Positions 1 through 7,748 of a stretch of DNA of 35,901 bases are shown here, piece after piece. Location: the NCBI GenBank assembly GCA_023396065.1, contig JAEWXF010000004.1, positions 1-35,901 of the forward strand, in the 5' to 3' direction. A model generated the notes under the pieces. That model saw nothing but the letters and a program-made list of their open reading frames with translations, searched no databases and was not told the origin of the DNA. Position numbers and translations under genes: made by a program. Origin of the DNA: Methanobacteriota archaeon (GTDB taxonomy: Archaea; Halobacteriota; Methanomicrobia; Methanomicrobiales; Methanocorpusculaceae). Numbering within the stretch: the first letter of the stretch is position 1; every line of letters starts with the position of its first letter.

Positions 1-2
1 TC

Positions 3-32
3 GGCCAGGTTGAACTGAAAAAACTGGAGTGA
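3..32 (+). CDS. C-terminal tail of an upstream gene (partial)
   Basis: The first bases read in frame as GQVELKKLE followed by TGA, ending nine bases before the hdrC start codon. The purine-rich stretch that would serve as the hdrC ribosome binding site overlaps this stop codon, which is the usual arrangement inside an archaeal operon. Nine residues are too few to identify the protein. It could be another electron-transfer subunit transcribed with hdrC, but it could also be a chance open frame. Confidence 0.35.
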   Translation, partial: GQVELKKLE

Positions 33-41
33 GGAAAAAGA

Positions 42-626
42 ATGGCAAGTGCAAAATCATACAAAGACGCGAGCTTATCTGCCCGCCTTGCAGACCGCTA
101 CTACCGCCCTGCTCAGGATGCCGACCCGACATTTGTCGGTGAGGTTGAAACGATCAGCGGGACTGAAGCACACATCTGCTACCAGTGCGGAACCTGTACC
201 GGCTCCTGTCCCTCTGCTCCGCGAAGCAGCTACCGGATCCGCAACTTCATGCGCCGTGCGAACCTCGGTTTAAAAGACGTGAGCTTAAACGACCCTGACC
301 TCTGGCTGTGCACCACGTGCTACACCTGCAGCGACCGGTGCCCGCGTGACTTAATTCCGACCGACGTCATCATGGCGATGCGGAACATGGCCGCAAAGCA
401 GGGTATCCTTCCGAAAAACATGCTTGGTACCGTGAACTTCATCTACCAGACCGGCCACGGTGTCCCGAACAGCGACGCCAACCGTGCTGCGAGAGTCAAA
501 CTCGGTCTTGAACCCGAACCGGAAACCACGTGCAAATACCCCGAATACCTGCCTGCAATCCGTAAGATCCTTGAAGCCTACGGCACGAAACAGCTTGCAG
601 ACAAAGTCCTTGCGGAGGGTCAGTAA
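42..626 (+). CDS. hdrC: CoB-CoM heterodisulfide reductase subunit C (HdrC)
   Basis: This 194-residue protein is the small iron-sulfur subunit of soluble heterodisulfide reductase, which passes electrons from HdrA to the catalytic subunit HdrB in the last step of methanogenesis. Two ferredoxin-type CxxCxxCxxxCP clusters are visible, CYQCGTCTGSCP near residue 46 and CTTCYTCSDRCP near residue 90, each predicted to bind a 4Fe-4S centre. The length is typical of the family and no membrane segment is seen, so the complex should be cytoplasmic. The start ATG follows a GGAGTGAGGA stretch. Its stop codon shares one base with the hdrB start (TAATG), so the two are probably translationally coupled. The assignment is firm because hdrB and hdrA follow directly. 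Confidence 0.96.
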   Translation: MASAKSYKDASLSARLADRYYRPAQDADPTFVGEVETISGTEAHICYQCGTCTGSCPSAPRSSYRIRNFMRRANLGLKDVSLNDPDLWLCTTCYTCSDRCPRDLIPTDVIMAMRNMAAKQGILPKNMLGTVNFIYQTGHGVPNSDANRAARVKLGLEPEPETTCKYPEYLPAIRKILEAYGTKQLADKVLAEGQ

Positions 627-1552
627 TGTCAGCCGACACACATAAATTCGCCTTCTTCCTTGGGTGCATCGCCCCGAACCGGTATCCCGGCATCGAATCT
701 GCCGCCATTCGTACCGGCAAAAAGCTGGGAATCGAGCTTGTCCCGTTAAAGGGTGCCAGCTGCTGCCCGGCCCCGGGCGCATTCGGCAGTATCGACCTGA
801 ACGTCTGGTATGCCATGGCCGCCCGGAACCTCGTCCTTGCCGAACAGATGGGCATGGACATCGCCCTGATCTGTAACGGGTGTTACAAATCCATCTGGGA
901 AGTCAACCACAAATTAAAGCACAACGACGAACTCCGTGACAGCGTCAACGAAGTCTTAAAAGAAGTCGACATGGAATACAAGGGCAGCATCAACGTATAT
1001 CACCTTGCTGAACTGTACTACAACGACGAAATCTGCGGTCTGGACCGCCTTCGTGACTCTGTCAACACGCCCCTCACCGGTGTCAAGGTCGCCTGCCACT
1101 ACGGCTGCCACCTGCTCAAACCGAGAAAGGACCGTGAGTTTGCCGGAGACGTCATCGGCGACACCGAACACCCGACCTGGTTCGAGGAACTGGTCGACGC
1201 TCTCGGTGCCGACGCCGTCGAATACCGCAACAAAATGGAATGCTGCGGTGCCGGCGGTGGTGTCCGCGGTTACGACATCGCGCACGCCCTCGACATCACC
1301 AACGAAAAACTGGTCAACATGACCGACGCCGGCGCAGAAGCCATCGTCGACACCTGCCCGTTCTGCCAGCTGCAGTTCGACCGCGGTCAGTATGAAATCC
1401 AGCAGAAATTCGGTGTCGAATGGAACCTGCCGGTTCTCCACTTCTGTGAAATGCTCGGCCTCGCCCAGGGCATGAGCCCCGTCGAGCTCGGCCTTGACCT
1501 GCACCAGATCTCCTGCAAACCATTCCTTGCAAAATTAAACGGAGGTCAGTAA
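626..1552 (+). CDS. hdrB: CoB-CoM heterodisulfide reductase subunit B (HdrB)
   Basis: HdrB (308 residues) is the catalytic subunit that reduces the mixed disulfide of coenzyme M and coenzyme B on noncubane 4Fe-4S clusters. Both cysteine-rich CCG domains of the family are visible. The first has the CC pair of GASCCPAPG near residue 47 and CNGC near residue 84. The second has CHYGCH near residue 156, MECCGAGGG near residue 205 and CPFC near residue 244. All expected cysteines are present. The start overlaps the hdrC stop by one base, and a GGAGG ribosome binding site lies at the end of hdrC. hdrA begins one base after this gene's stop codon, so the three subunits are made from one message. Confidence 0.97.
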   Translation: MSADTHKFAFFLGCIAPNRYPGIESAAIRTGKKLGIELVPLKGASCCPAPGAFGSIDLNVWYAMAARNLVLAEQMGMDIALICNGCYKSIWEVNHKLKHNDELRDSVNEVLKEVDMEYKGSINVYHLAELYYNDEICGLDRLRDSVNTPLTGVKVACHYGCHLLKPRKDREFAGDVIGDTEHPTWFEELVDALGADAVEYRNKMECCGAGGGVRGYDIAHALDITNEKLVNMTDAGAEAIVDTCPFCQLQFDRGQYEIQQKFGVEWNLPVLHFCEMLGLAQGMSPVELGLDLHQISCKPFLAKLNGGQ

Positions 1553-1553
1553 C

Positions 1554-3599
1554 ATGGTATATAGTGGAAAGAAAGCTGCTGAGTCCGACACCGCTCCGGT
1601 TGAACCGCGCATTGGTGTATTCATCTGCCACTGCGGAACCAACATCGCCGGTTCCCTGGACGTCGACGCCGTCACAGAATATGCGTCCCGTCTCCCGCAC
1701 GTCATCGTCGCGGAACACTACGCCTACATGTGCTCGACCCCCGGTCAGAACATGATCCACGACGACATCGAAAAGTATCACCTCACCGGTGTCGTCGTCG
1801 CCGCCTGCACCCCGCGTCTACACGAACCCACGTTCCGTACTGCCACCGCCAACGGCGGTCTGAACCCGTTCCGGTTCGAAATGGCGAACATCCGTGACCA
1901 GGGTTCCTGGGTCCACATGCACGACTGGGACGGCGGCACTGACAAAGCCAAAGACGCCGTCCGGATCGCCGTCGCCAAAGCCACCATGCTGGAAGACCTG
2001 TATCCGATGGCCGTCCCCGTCGAGCACCGTGCCATGGTCGTCGGTGCCGGTGTTGCCGGTATCCAGACCTCCATGGACCTCGCCAAAGCCGGTATCGAAA
2101 CCTACCTCATTGAGAAGGAACCGACCATCGGCGGCCGCATGTCCCAGCTGGACAAAACGTTCCCGACGCTTGACTGCTCACAGTGCATCCTGTCGCCGAA
2201 GATGGCCGAAGCCGGTCGTATGCCCGGTATCAAACTGTACACCCTCGCCGAGGTTGAAGCCGTCGAAGGATACATCGGAAACTTCGACGTCACCATCCGT
2301 CGTCACGCCCGTGGTGTCCTGACGCCCACCGAAGCCGCTGCCAAAGGCATCGTCGGCGGTGGCTGTACCGGCTGCGGTGACTGTGCCCAGGTCTGCCCTG
2401 TCGTCCGCCCCAACACGTGGGAGTTCGGCATGGCTCCGCGCAAAGCCATCTACATCCAGCACGCCCAGGTCGTCCCGCTGATCTACACGATCGACTTCTC
2501 TGCCTGTGTCAAATGCGGCCTCTGTGAGACTGCATGCGGCACCAAGAAAGCCATCGACCTCAACATGGAAGACGAACTGTTCACCGTCAAAGTGGGTACC
2601 GTCATTCTTGCCACCGGCTATGAAACATTCCCGATCGAGCAGAAGAAAGAATGGGGATACAAACTCTACGACAACGTCATCACTTCCTTAGAGTTCGAGC
2701 GGTTAATCTGTGCATCCGGCCCGACCATCGGTCACCTTGTCCGGCCCTCGGACGGCGAAACCCCGAAATCCGTCGGTTTCGTCCTCTGTGCCGGGTCCCG
2801 GGACAACACCGGCATCGGCAAACCGTACTGCAGCCGTTTCTGCTGCATGTACTCACTGAAGCACGCCCACCAGGTCATCGAAAAGATCCCCGGGTGTAAA
2901 GCGTACATCTTCTACATGGACATCCGTTCCTTCGGCAAGGCCTACGAAGAGTTCTACTACCGTATCCAGCACGAAGGCGCCAAGTTCATCCGTGGCCGTG
3001 TCGCCCAGATCCAGGAACTGCCGAACAAGAATCTTCTGGTCGTTGCCGAGGATACCCTTCTTGGCATGCCGGTCGAGATCGAGGTCGACATCGTTGTCCT
3101 GGCCGCTGCCATCCAGCCGACCGAAGAAACGGAAGTCGTGCGCAGACACTTTGGGGTGTCCTGCTCTGCCGACAAGTGGCTGCTGGAAGCCCACCCGAAG
3201 CTTGACCCGTGCGGTACGACGACCGCCGGTGTCTACTTAGCCGGTGTCTGTCAGGGTCCGAAGGATATTCCTGACACTGTTGCACAGGCTGAAGGTGCCG
3301 CGTCCGCTGCATCGATCCCCATCCACGCCGGTCAGGTCGAGCTTGAACCATACTATGCCCAGTGTGTTGAGACCCTCTGTGCCGGCTGCGGTATGTGTGT
3401 CGGCCAGTGTCCATACTCTGCTCTGTCGATGATCGTGAACGACGCCGGCAGAACGGTGATGACCGTAACTGCAGCAAAGTGTAAGGGCTGCGGTACGTGC
3501 GGCGGTTTCTGCCCCGGCGGTGCGATCAAGATGCAGCACTTTACGAGCCCGCAGATTCTTGCTCAGATTGATGCATTCTTCCTGGGAGGCGAACAGTAA
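1554..3599 (+). CDS. hdrA: CoB-CoM heterodisulfide reductase subunit A (HdrA), flavin-bifurcating
   Basis: HdrA (681 residues) carries the FAD at which electron bifurcation between ferredoxin and the heterodisulfide takes place in the MvhADG-HdrABC type of complex. An N-terminal CHCGTNIAG region is followed by a Rossmann FAD-binding motif (GAGVAGIQ near residue 163) and the conserved LDCSQCILSPK segment. Four ferredoxin-type cluster motifs follow: CTGCGDCAQVCP (about 272), CVKCGLCETACG (about 318), CAGCGMCVGQCP (about 609) and CKGCGTCGGFCP (about 643). The length is usual for a single HdrA, with no fused MvhD or GltD-like domain. No in-frame TGA suggests selenocysteine. The stop overlaps the mvhD start by one base. 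Codon use is strongly biased to C-ending codons, as expected for a highly expressed gene. Confidence 0.97.
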   Translation: MVYSGKKAAESDTAPVEPRIGVFICHCGTNIAGSLDVDAVTEYASRLPHVIVAEHYAYMCSTPGQNMIHDDIEKYHLTGVVVAACTPRLHEPTFRTATANGGLNPFRFEMANIRDQGSWVHMHDWDGGTDKAKDAVRIAVAKATMLEDLYPMAVPVEHRAMVVGAGVAGIQTSMDLAKAGIETYLIEKEPTIGGRMSQLDKTFPTLDCSQCILSPKMAEAGRMPGIKLYTLAEVEAVEGYIGNFDVTIRRHARGVLTPTEAAAKGIVGGGCTGCGDCAQVCPVVRPNTWEFGMAPRKAIYIQHAQVVPLIYTIDFSACVKCGLCETACGTKKAIDLNMEDELFTVKVGTVILATGYETFPIEQKKEWGYKLYDNVITSLEFERLICASGPTIGHLVRPSDGETPKSVGFVLCAGSRDNTGIGKPYCSRFCCMYSLKHAHQVIEKIPGCKAYIFYMDIRSFGKAYEEFYYRIQHEGAKFIRGRVAQIQELPNKNLLVVAEDTLLGMPVEIEVDIVVLAAAIQPTEETEVVRRHFGVSCSADKWLLEAHPKLDPCGTTTAGVYLAGVCQGPKDIPDTVAQAEGAASAASIPIHAGQVELEPYYAQCVETLCAGCGMCVGQCPYSALSMIVNDAGRTVMTVTAAKCKGCGTCGGFCPGGAIKMQHFTSPQILAQIDAFFLGGEQ

Positions 3600-4033
3600 T
3601 GGCTGACGAGTGGAAACCGAAGATTATCGGTATTATCTGCAACTGGTGTTCCTACGCCGGTGCAGACGGTGCGGGTTCCGCCCGTACCCAGTACCCCCCG
3701 GACGTACGTATTGTCCGGGTGATGTGTACCGGACGTATCGACACACTCTTTGTTCTCAAGGCATTTGCCGACGGAGCAGACGGCGTTCTCGTGTCCGGCT
3801 GTCACTTCGGTGACTGCCACTACCTTGCAGGAAACTTCAAGGCGGCAAAGAGAATGTTCCTCGTAAAGAGTATCATGCAGAACATGGGACTGGAACACAA
3901 ACGCTTCCGGATGACCTTTGTCTCTGCATCCGAAGGAGCAAAGTGGGCGGTTGTGATCAACGATGTTATCAACACCGTGAAAGAGATCGGACCAAGTCCC
4001 ATTGCAGCAGAAAGAAAGAGGAGAGGGTTGTAA
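3599..4033 (+). CDS. mvhD: MvhD-type iron-sulfur subunit
   Basis: This 144-residue protein belongs to the MvhD/FrhD-like delta-subunit family. In methanogens MvhD links HdrA to an electron-donating enzyme, either the hydrogenase MvhAG or formate dehydrogenase. The motif CNWCSYAGADGAG near residue 15, plus later cysteines in GCHFGDCHY, would hold its single 2Fe-2S cluster. Its start overlaps the hdrA stop (TAATG), so it is co-translated with hdrA. No mvhA, mvhG or fdh gene follows. The next 384 bases have no gene and begin with a T-rich terminator-like stretch, so this is probably the last gene of the operon. The electron donor must be encoded elsewhere or upstream of the window. Confidence 0.94.
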   Translation: MADEWKPKIIGIICNWCSYAGADGAGSARTQYPPDVRIVRVMCTGRIDTLFVLKAFADGADGVLVSGCHFGDCHYLAGNFKAAKRMFLVKSIMQNMGLEHKRFRMTFVSASEGAKWAVVINDVINTVKEIGPSPIAAERKRRGL

Positions 4034-4060
4034 TACCCAAGTCTATATAATATATTTTAC

Positions 4061-4076
4061 ATAATTATTTTTTTAA
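4061..4076 (+). terminator. T-rich terminator after the hdr operon
   Basis: Just past mvhD the sequence becomes AT-rich and contains a run of seven T (4068-4074). Archaeal RNA polymerase commonly terminates at such oligo-T tracts without needing a hairpin. Its place directly behind the last hdr gene supports the call, but it rests on composition only. Confidence 0.5.
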
Positions 4077-4174
4077 TAGAAATGCTTAATATTGTCCCGG
4101 TCTATATGTACTATGTAGCGGCCTGAATCTACTGGGCAGGACAGATCAGATCGTTATGTATACCAATATCTATC

Positions 4175-4250
4175 CATGCGGGAAATATTCTGAATAACGC
4201 CTCCCACCACGCCTTTTTCCCGGTGTATCACCGGGAATCTTTCCCGCATG
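4175..4250. repeat. Nested inverted repeat (possible structured RNA)
   Basis: Two perfect inverted repeats are nested. The outer arms are CATGCGGGAAA (4175-4185) and TTTCCCGCATG (4240-4250), 11 base pairs. Inside them CCCGGTG (4219-4225) and CACCGGG (4229-4235) form a 7 base-pair stem with a three-base loop. Such a structure is unlikely by chance in a non-coding gap. It has no T-run directly after it, so a simple terminator is not favoured. A small RNA, a 5' leader element of lysS or a DNA-binding site are all possible. Confidence 0.55.
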
Positions 4251-4361
4251 TATTTTGAACTTGATGACTGCAGAGTACCTTTTGGTATATTTTGGGAGCT
4301 GTTCACGGAACGTGACCGACTGACACCACACGGATTTATTCCTGTCCTCCTTCAATCAAGA

Positions 4362-4370
4362 GATATATCA
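4362..4370 (+). promoter_or_regulatory. Candidate TATA box for lysS
   Basis: The sequence gatatatca lies about 52 bases before the GTG start of lysS. A start of transcription about 25 bases downstream would leave a short leader that still includes the GAGGAGAAG ribosome binding site. A second AT box at 4383-4390 would leave almost no leader and is less likely. The call rests on position and composition alone. Confidence 0.35.
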
Positions 4371-4417
4371 CCCTATACAACCCATATATTCCACATTACA
4401 TACAGAGGAGAAGAAAC

Positions 4418-5923
4418 GTGAACGAAAAAATCCACTGGGCCGACGCCAAAGCAGCCACCGTTCCTGCCGACCGTCACCAGCTTATTGCAACAGGCATCAC
4501 TCCCTCCGGACCCATTCATCTTGGCAACATGCGTGAAGTCATGACCGGGGACATGATCTACAAAGCACTGAAAAATCGCGGCGTCGACGCTGAACTTGTG
4601 TATATCGCTGACGACTTCGATCCACTGCGGAAAGTCTACCCGTTCCTGCCCGACTCATACCAGAAATACATCGGCTGGCCGGTCTGTGACATTCCCTGTC
4701 CCTGCGGCAAACACAAAAGTTACGCAGAACACTTCCTTGCTCCCTTCCTCTCCGCCATCGAAGAACTCGATATTCACCCGAGAATCATCAGAACAAGCGA
4801 AGCCTACCGCTCCGGCATGTTCACTGAACAGATACGACTCGCCCTTGAACACGCAGAAGAGATCAAAGAAATTCTCGAAAGAATCTCCGGCCGCAAACTC
4901 GAAGACGGCTGGACCCCCTACTACCCTATATGCGAAAAATGTGGAACCATCTCGCGTGCGGCAATTCTCTCTCACGATCCGGAGAACCACACTGTCACCT
5001 ACCGCTGCACCTGTGGGCATGAAGGAACCTCCAATTACGCCAAAGGCGAAGGAAAACTTGTCTGGCGGGTGGACTGGCCGATGCGCTGGTCCGTCCACGG
5101 AGTCACCGTAGAACCCTTCGGCAAAGATCACGCATCTCCCGGAGGCTCCTATGACACCGGCAAATACATCACCAAAGAAATCTACGGCTATCAGGCACCC
5201 GTCCCGGTGACCTACGAATGGATCAGTCTCAAAGGAAAAGGTGAAATGCACTCCTCCAAAGGAGTTGTTCTCACCATCCGCGATATGCTTGAGATCGTGC
5301 CGCCCGAAGTTCTCCGGTACATGATTGCCAAAACAAAACCCGATAAGACCATCGCGTTTGACCCCGGTATGGGTCTCCTGCGCCTTATCGATGAATATGA
5401 CCGGGCAGCAGCATCCGGAGATTCCCGCGAGTACGAACTTTCCCGGATCGCATCCCCTCAGACTACTATTCCGTTCCGGCACATGGTCACCGTCGTCCAG
5501 ATCGCCCAGACCGACGACGGTCTCTTTGACATTCTCAAACGCAGCGGCTATGAAATTGTCGACAAAGATGCCGTTCTCGACCAGGCAAACCGGGCAAGAA
5601 TGTGGATCGAACGCTATGCCCCTGACGACGTCAAATTCTCAATCCAGCCCGCTCTCCCGGCAGTTGCCGCAGCAGAACCCGCAGCCGTCAAAGCTGCTGT
5701 TGCTGCATATGCAAAAGCAATCGCAGACGGTGAATGGAAAGCCGACGTTCTCCATAACGCAGTCTACGATGCCGCAAACGGAGCAGGAATCACCGGAAAG
5801 GAACTCTTCACCGCAGTCTATCGTGCCTTCCTCGGTGCCGACCGCGGCCCTCGTCTCGGCTGGTTCCTCGAAGCACTCGGACGTGATGCAACACTCGCCC
5901 GGCTCACCGAAATGACCGCATAA
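4418..5923 (+). CDS. lysS: Lysyl-tRNA synthetase, class I
   Basis: This 501-residue enzyme charges tRNA-Lys with lysine in the cytoplasm. It is of class I, the form found in most euryarchaea and a few bacteria, rather than the class II enzyme of most other organisms. The HIGH-type signature appears as SGPIHLGN near residue 30 and the KMSKS-type signature as MHSSKG near residue 277. Cysteine pairs CPCGK (about 94), CEKCG (about 171) and CTCG (about 198) suggest zinc binding. Translation starts at GTG behind GAGGAGAAG; no better ATG lies nearby. Two bases separate its stop from the next gene, a radical SAM protein, which suggests joint transcription although the functions are not obviously linked. 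Confidence 0.96.
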   Translation: MNEKIHWADAKAATVPADRHQLIATGITPSGPIHLGNMREVMTGDMIYKALKNRGVDAELVYIADDFDPLRKVYPFLPDSYQKYIGWPVCDIPCPCGKHKSYAEHFLAPFLSAIEELDIHPRIIRTSEAYRSGMFTEQIRLALEHAEEIKEILERISGRKLEDGWTPYYPICEKCGTISRAAILSHDPENHTVTYRCTCGHEGTSNYAKGEGKLVWRVDWPMRWSVHGVTVEPFGKDHASPGGSYDTGKYITKEIYGYQAPVPVTYEWISLKGKGEMHSSKGVVLTIRDMLEIVPPEVLRYMIAKTKPDKTIAFDPGMGLLRLIDEYDRAAASGDSREYELSRIASPQTTIPFRHMVTVVQIAQTDDGLFDILKRSGYEIVDKDAVLDQANRARMWIERYAPDDVKFSIQPALPAVAAAEPAAVKAAVAAYAKAIADGEWKADVLHNAVYDAANGAGITGKELFTAVYRAFLGADRGPRLGWFLEALGRDATLARLTEMTA

Positions 5924-5925
5924 CA

Positions 5926-6936
5926 ATGGCAAAAGCAAAGGATAAACTCCCCAGAAATCTCAGTGAAGGATGCAGACTCTGCTATCAGGGAGCAAAGCTC
6001 GTCCTCTTCATTACCGGACGCTGTGACCGTGACTGCTGGTACTGTCCGCTCTCCGAGGAGCGAAAGGACATGGATGTCATCTATGCCAACGACCAGAAGA
6101 TAACAACGCCGGAGGAAGCCATTCCCGAAGCTGAAGTTATGGATGCCCTCGGCACCGGCGTCACCGGGGGGGAACCCCTGCTGGAACTTGACCGTGTTGT
6201 GGAGTTCTGTATGCATCTCAAAAATCACTTCGGGCCGACACATCACATCCACCTCTATACCGGTCACGCCCCGACCCTTGAGGAACTCGCGGCCCTTCGC
6301 CCGTGTGTCGATGAAATCCGGATGCATCCTCCGCACGAAGAATGGAGCGGTATCATGCAGTCCGGATATCCCGAAGCGATAGCCAACGCAAAACGTCTGG
6401 GCTTCTCCGTCGGCATTGAAGTCCCGTCACTACCGGGACTCCGTCACTTCTTCCCGCTCCTCGACACCCTTGACTTTCTCAATATCAATCAGCTTGAGTG
6501 GGGAGACAACTGTGCTGACGCCATGCGGGAACGAAAACTTGAGCCGGAAAATCCGCTCTGTAATGCCATTAAAGGCTCCACCAAATGGGCCGGAGAGATT
6601 AACGGCCATCCGAAGGTCCATTACTGTACCTCGACATTCAAGGACTCTGTTCAGCTGCGGGAACGGCTGAAACGGATTGCAAGAAATTCTGCCCGACCGT
6701 TTGATATGATAACCGATGACGGTACAATCATGTACGGGTCTATGGACCCGAAAGATGATCTGGAGATGATTCTTTCCTGCCTGAAAGCCGGCAGCTACTA
6801 TGAAGAGATGGACGACGGCACCATTGAACTGGATTGGCAGCAGATGCGGAAAGTTCCCCGCAAATTTGGCGGTGAGCGAAAGATTATTGAACGGTATCCG
6901 AACGATGGGATGATCGTTGAGGTGATTCCCAGTTGA
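5926..6936 (+). CDS. Radical SAM protein (COG2108-like)
   Basis: This 336-residue protein carries the radical SAM 4Fe-4S motif CDRDCWYC (cysteines near residues 33, 37 and 40) followed by a TGGEPLLE segment that usually contacts S-adenosylmethionine. The overall pattern resembles an archaeal group annotated as related to pyruvate formate-lyase activating enzymes. The substrate is unknown and I do not assign one. It begins two bases after lysS and its stop overlaps the TTG start of uppS by four bases, so the three genes probably form one transcription unit. A role in tRNA or lipid modification could be guessed from the neighbours but is not shown by the sequence. Confidence 0.85.
   Translation: MAKAKDKLPRNLSEGCRLCYQGAKLVLFITGRCDRDCWYCPLSEERKDMDVIYANDQKITTPEEAIPEAEVMDALGTGVTGGEPLLELDRVVEFCMHLKNHFGPTHHIHLYTGHAPTLEELAALRPCVDEIRMHPPHEEWSGIMQSGYPEAIANAKRLGFSVGIEVPSLPGLRHFFPLLDTLDFLNINQLEWGDNCADAMRERKLEPENPLCNAIKGSTKWAGEINGHPKVHYCTSTFKDSVQLRERLKRIARNSARPFDMITDDGTIMYGSMDPKDDLEMILSCLKAGSYYEEMDDGTIELDWQQMRKVPRKFGGERKIIERYPNDGMIVEVIPS
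6919..6925 (+). promoter_or_regulatory. Ribosome binding site fixing the TTG start of uppS
   Basis: GAGGTGA complements the 3' end of archaeal 16S rRNA and lies seven bases before the TTG at 6933. This good spacing supports the rare TTG start codon, whose last bases overlap the TGA stop of the upstream radical SAM gene. The next ATG in frame would remove part of the N-terminal helix before the conserved active site. Confidence 0.65.
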
Positions 6937-7694
6937 GTTTTCGCAACTTCGCCGAGTCGGTGTATGCAAGACTGCTTCGCTGGCAGCTGAAGTATATTCC
7001 GATGCATGTGGCAATCATTCAGGACGGGAACCGCAGGTTTGCCAAAGCCCATGGAAAAGACACCGGCTACGGTCACCGTCTGGGAGCCGACACCACCGAA
7101 AGGGTGCTGGACTGGATGAGTGAACTGGGTATCCGGCACATCACCTTTTATGCGTTCTCCACCGAGAACTTCAAGCGGCCGGAGGATGAAAAAACTGAGC
7201 TTCTCCGGCTGTTTATCGAAAAGTTTGGTGGCATTGTGGAGGACAGGCGGGTCTATGAGAATCAGATCAATATTACGGTGATCGGTGACCGATCGCTTCT
7301 GGATCCGGCGCTTCTGGAGAAAGTTGAAGCTGCTGAGGAGGCAACGAGGAATCATTCCCGGTATTATGTCCATTTCGCCTTGGCATACGGGGGGAGAAAT
7401 GAGATTGTGACTACTGCCCGGAGGATTGTTTCCGATGTCCGGGCAGGGAAGCTTATGCCTGAGGAGATTACGCCGGATGCGGTAACGAGGCGGATGTATC
7501 CGGAGATGCTGATGCCGCCGGTGGACCTGATTATCCGAACGGCAAATGACCGCAGGACTTCGAACTTTCTTCCCTGGCTGGCGAACGGCAACGAGGCTGC
7601 AGTCTGTTTCTGTACACCGACCTGGCCTGAGTTCCGCTATGTGGATATGCTGCGGGCGCTGCGGACGTATGATCAGCGGATGCAGGGCGCATAG
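6933..7694 (+). CDS. uppS: Polycis-polyprenyl diphosphate synthase (UppS/cis-prenyltransferase)
   Basis: This 253-residue cis-prenyltransferase lengthens an allylic diphosphate with isopentenyl diphosphate. In archaea it makes the polyprenyl carrier lipid used for protein glycosylation and surface polysaccharide assembly. The active-site motif IIQDGNRR contains the expected catalytic aspartate (D31). Further family signatures are FYAFSTENFKRP, ALAYGGRNEI and, near the C terminus, IIRTANDRRTSNFLPW, which binds the diphosphate. Length is normal. It starts at TTG with a well-placed GAGGTGA and overlaps the preceding gene by four bases. Archaeal members usually extend geranylgeranyl diphosphate, which I infer here from family knowledge. 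Confidence 0.94.
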   Translation: MSFRNFAESVYARLLRWQLKYIPMHVAIIQDGNRRFAKAHGKDTGYGHRLGADTTERVLDWMSELGIRHITFYAFSTENFKRPEDEKTELLRLFIEKFGGIVEDRRVYENQINITVIGDRSLLDPALLEKVEAAEEATRNHSRYYVHFALAYGGRNEIVTTARRIVSDVRAGKLMPEEITPDAVTRRMYPEMLMPPVDLIIRTANDRRTSNFLPWLANGNEAAVCFCTPTWPEFRYVDMLRALRTYDQRMQGA

Positions 7695-7712
7695 CTGAGT
7701 CCTGAGTCACAA

Positions 7713-7718
7713 TTATAT
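7713..7718 (+). promoter_or_regulatory. Candidate TATA box for the lipoprotein gene
   Basis: TTATAT is centred about 22 bases before the ATG at 7738. An archaeal TATA box lies about 25 bases before the transcript start, so the message would begin at or beside that ATG and be leaderless. This favours 7738 over the ATG at 7717, which overlaps the box itself. Confidence 0.45.
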
Positions 7719-7732
7719 GTGCCGGCGATACT

Positions 7733-7748
7733 GTATCATGTATGATAC
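7733..7748. repeat. Palindrome spanning the lipoprotein start codon
   Basis: GTATCAT (7733-7739) and ATGATAC (7742-7748) are exact inverted repeats separated by GT. The ATG at 7738 lies inside. It could be a repressor site over the transcription start or a small hairpin at the 5' end of a leaderless message. Seven base pairs can also arise by chance. Confidence 0.4.

Larger units (their letters stand above)
4034..4417. other. Intergenic region between mvhD and lysS
   Basis: This stretch of 384 bases has no convincing gene. It holds an oligo-T terminator candidate (4061-4076), a nested inverted repeat (4175-4250) and, at its right end, an AT-rich promoter region for lysS with the boxes gatatatca (4362-4370) and catatatt (4383-4390). 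A purine-rich GAGGAGAAG lies just before the lysS GTG. A short minus-strand frame across the hairpin encodes a basic peptide of composition dictated by the repeat and was not accepted. Confidence 0.6.

Noticed and set aside
1554..4033. Selenocysteine in HdrA or MvhD
   Set aside because: Some methanogens use in-frame TGA here, but both genes read through without an internal TGA and have cysteines at the cluster sites.
4170..4355. Minus-strand 61-codon open frame in the hdr-lysS gap
   Set aside because: It runs through the nested hairpin, whose sequence dictates its Gly/Pro/Lys-rich peptide, and it has no ribosome binding site or recognisable motif.
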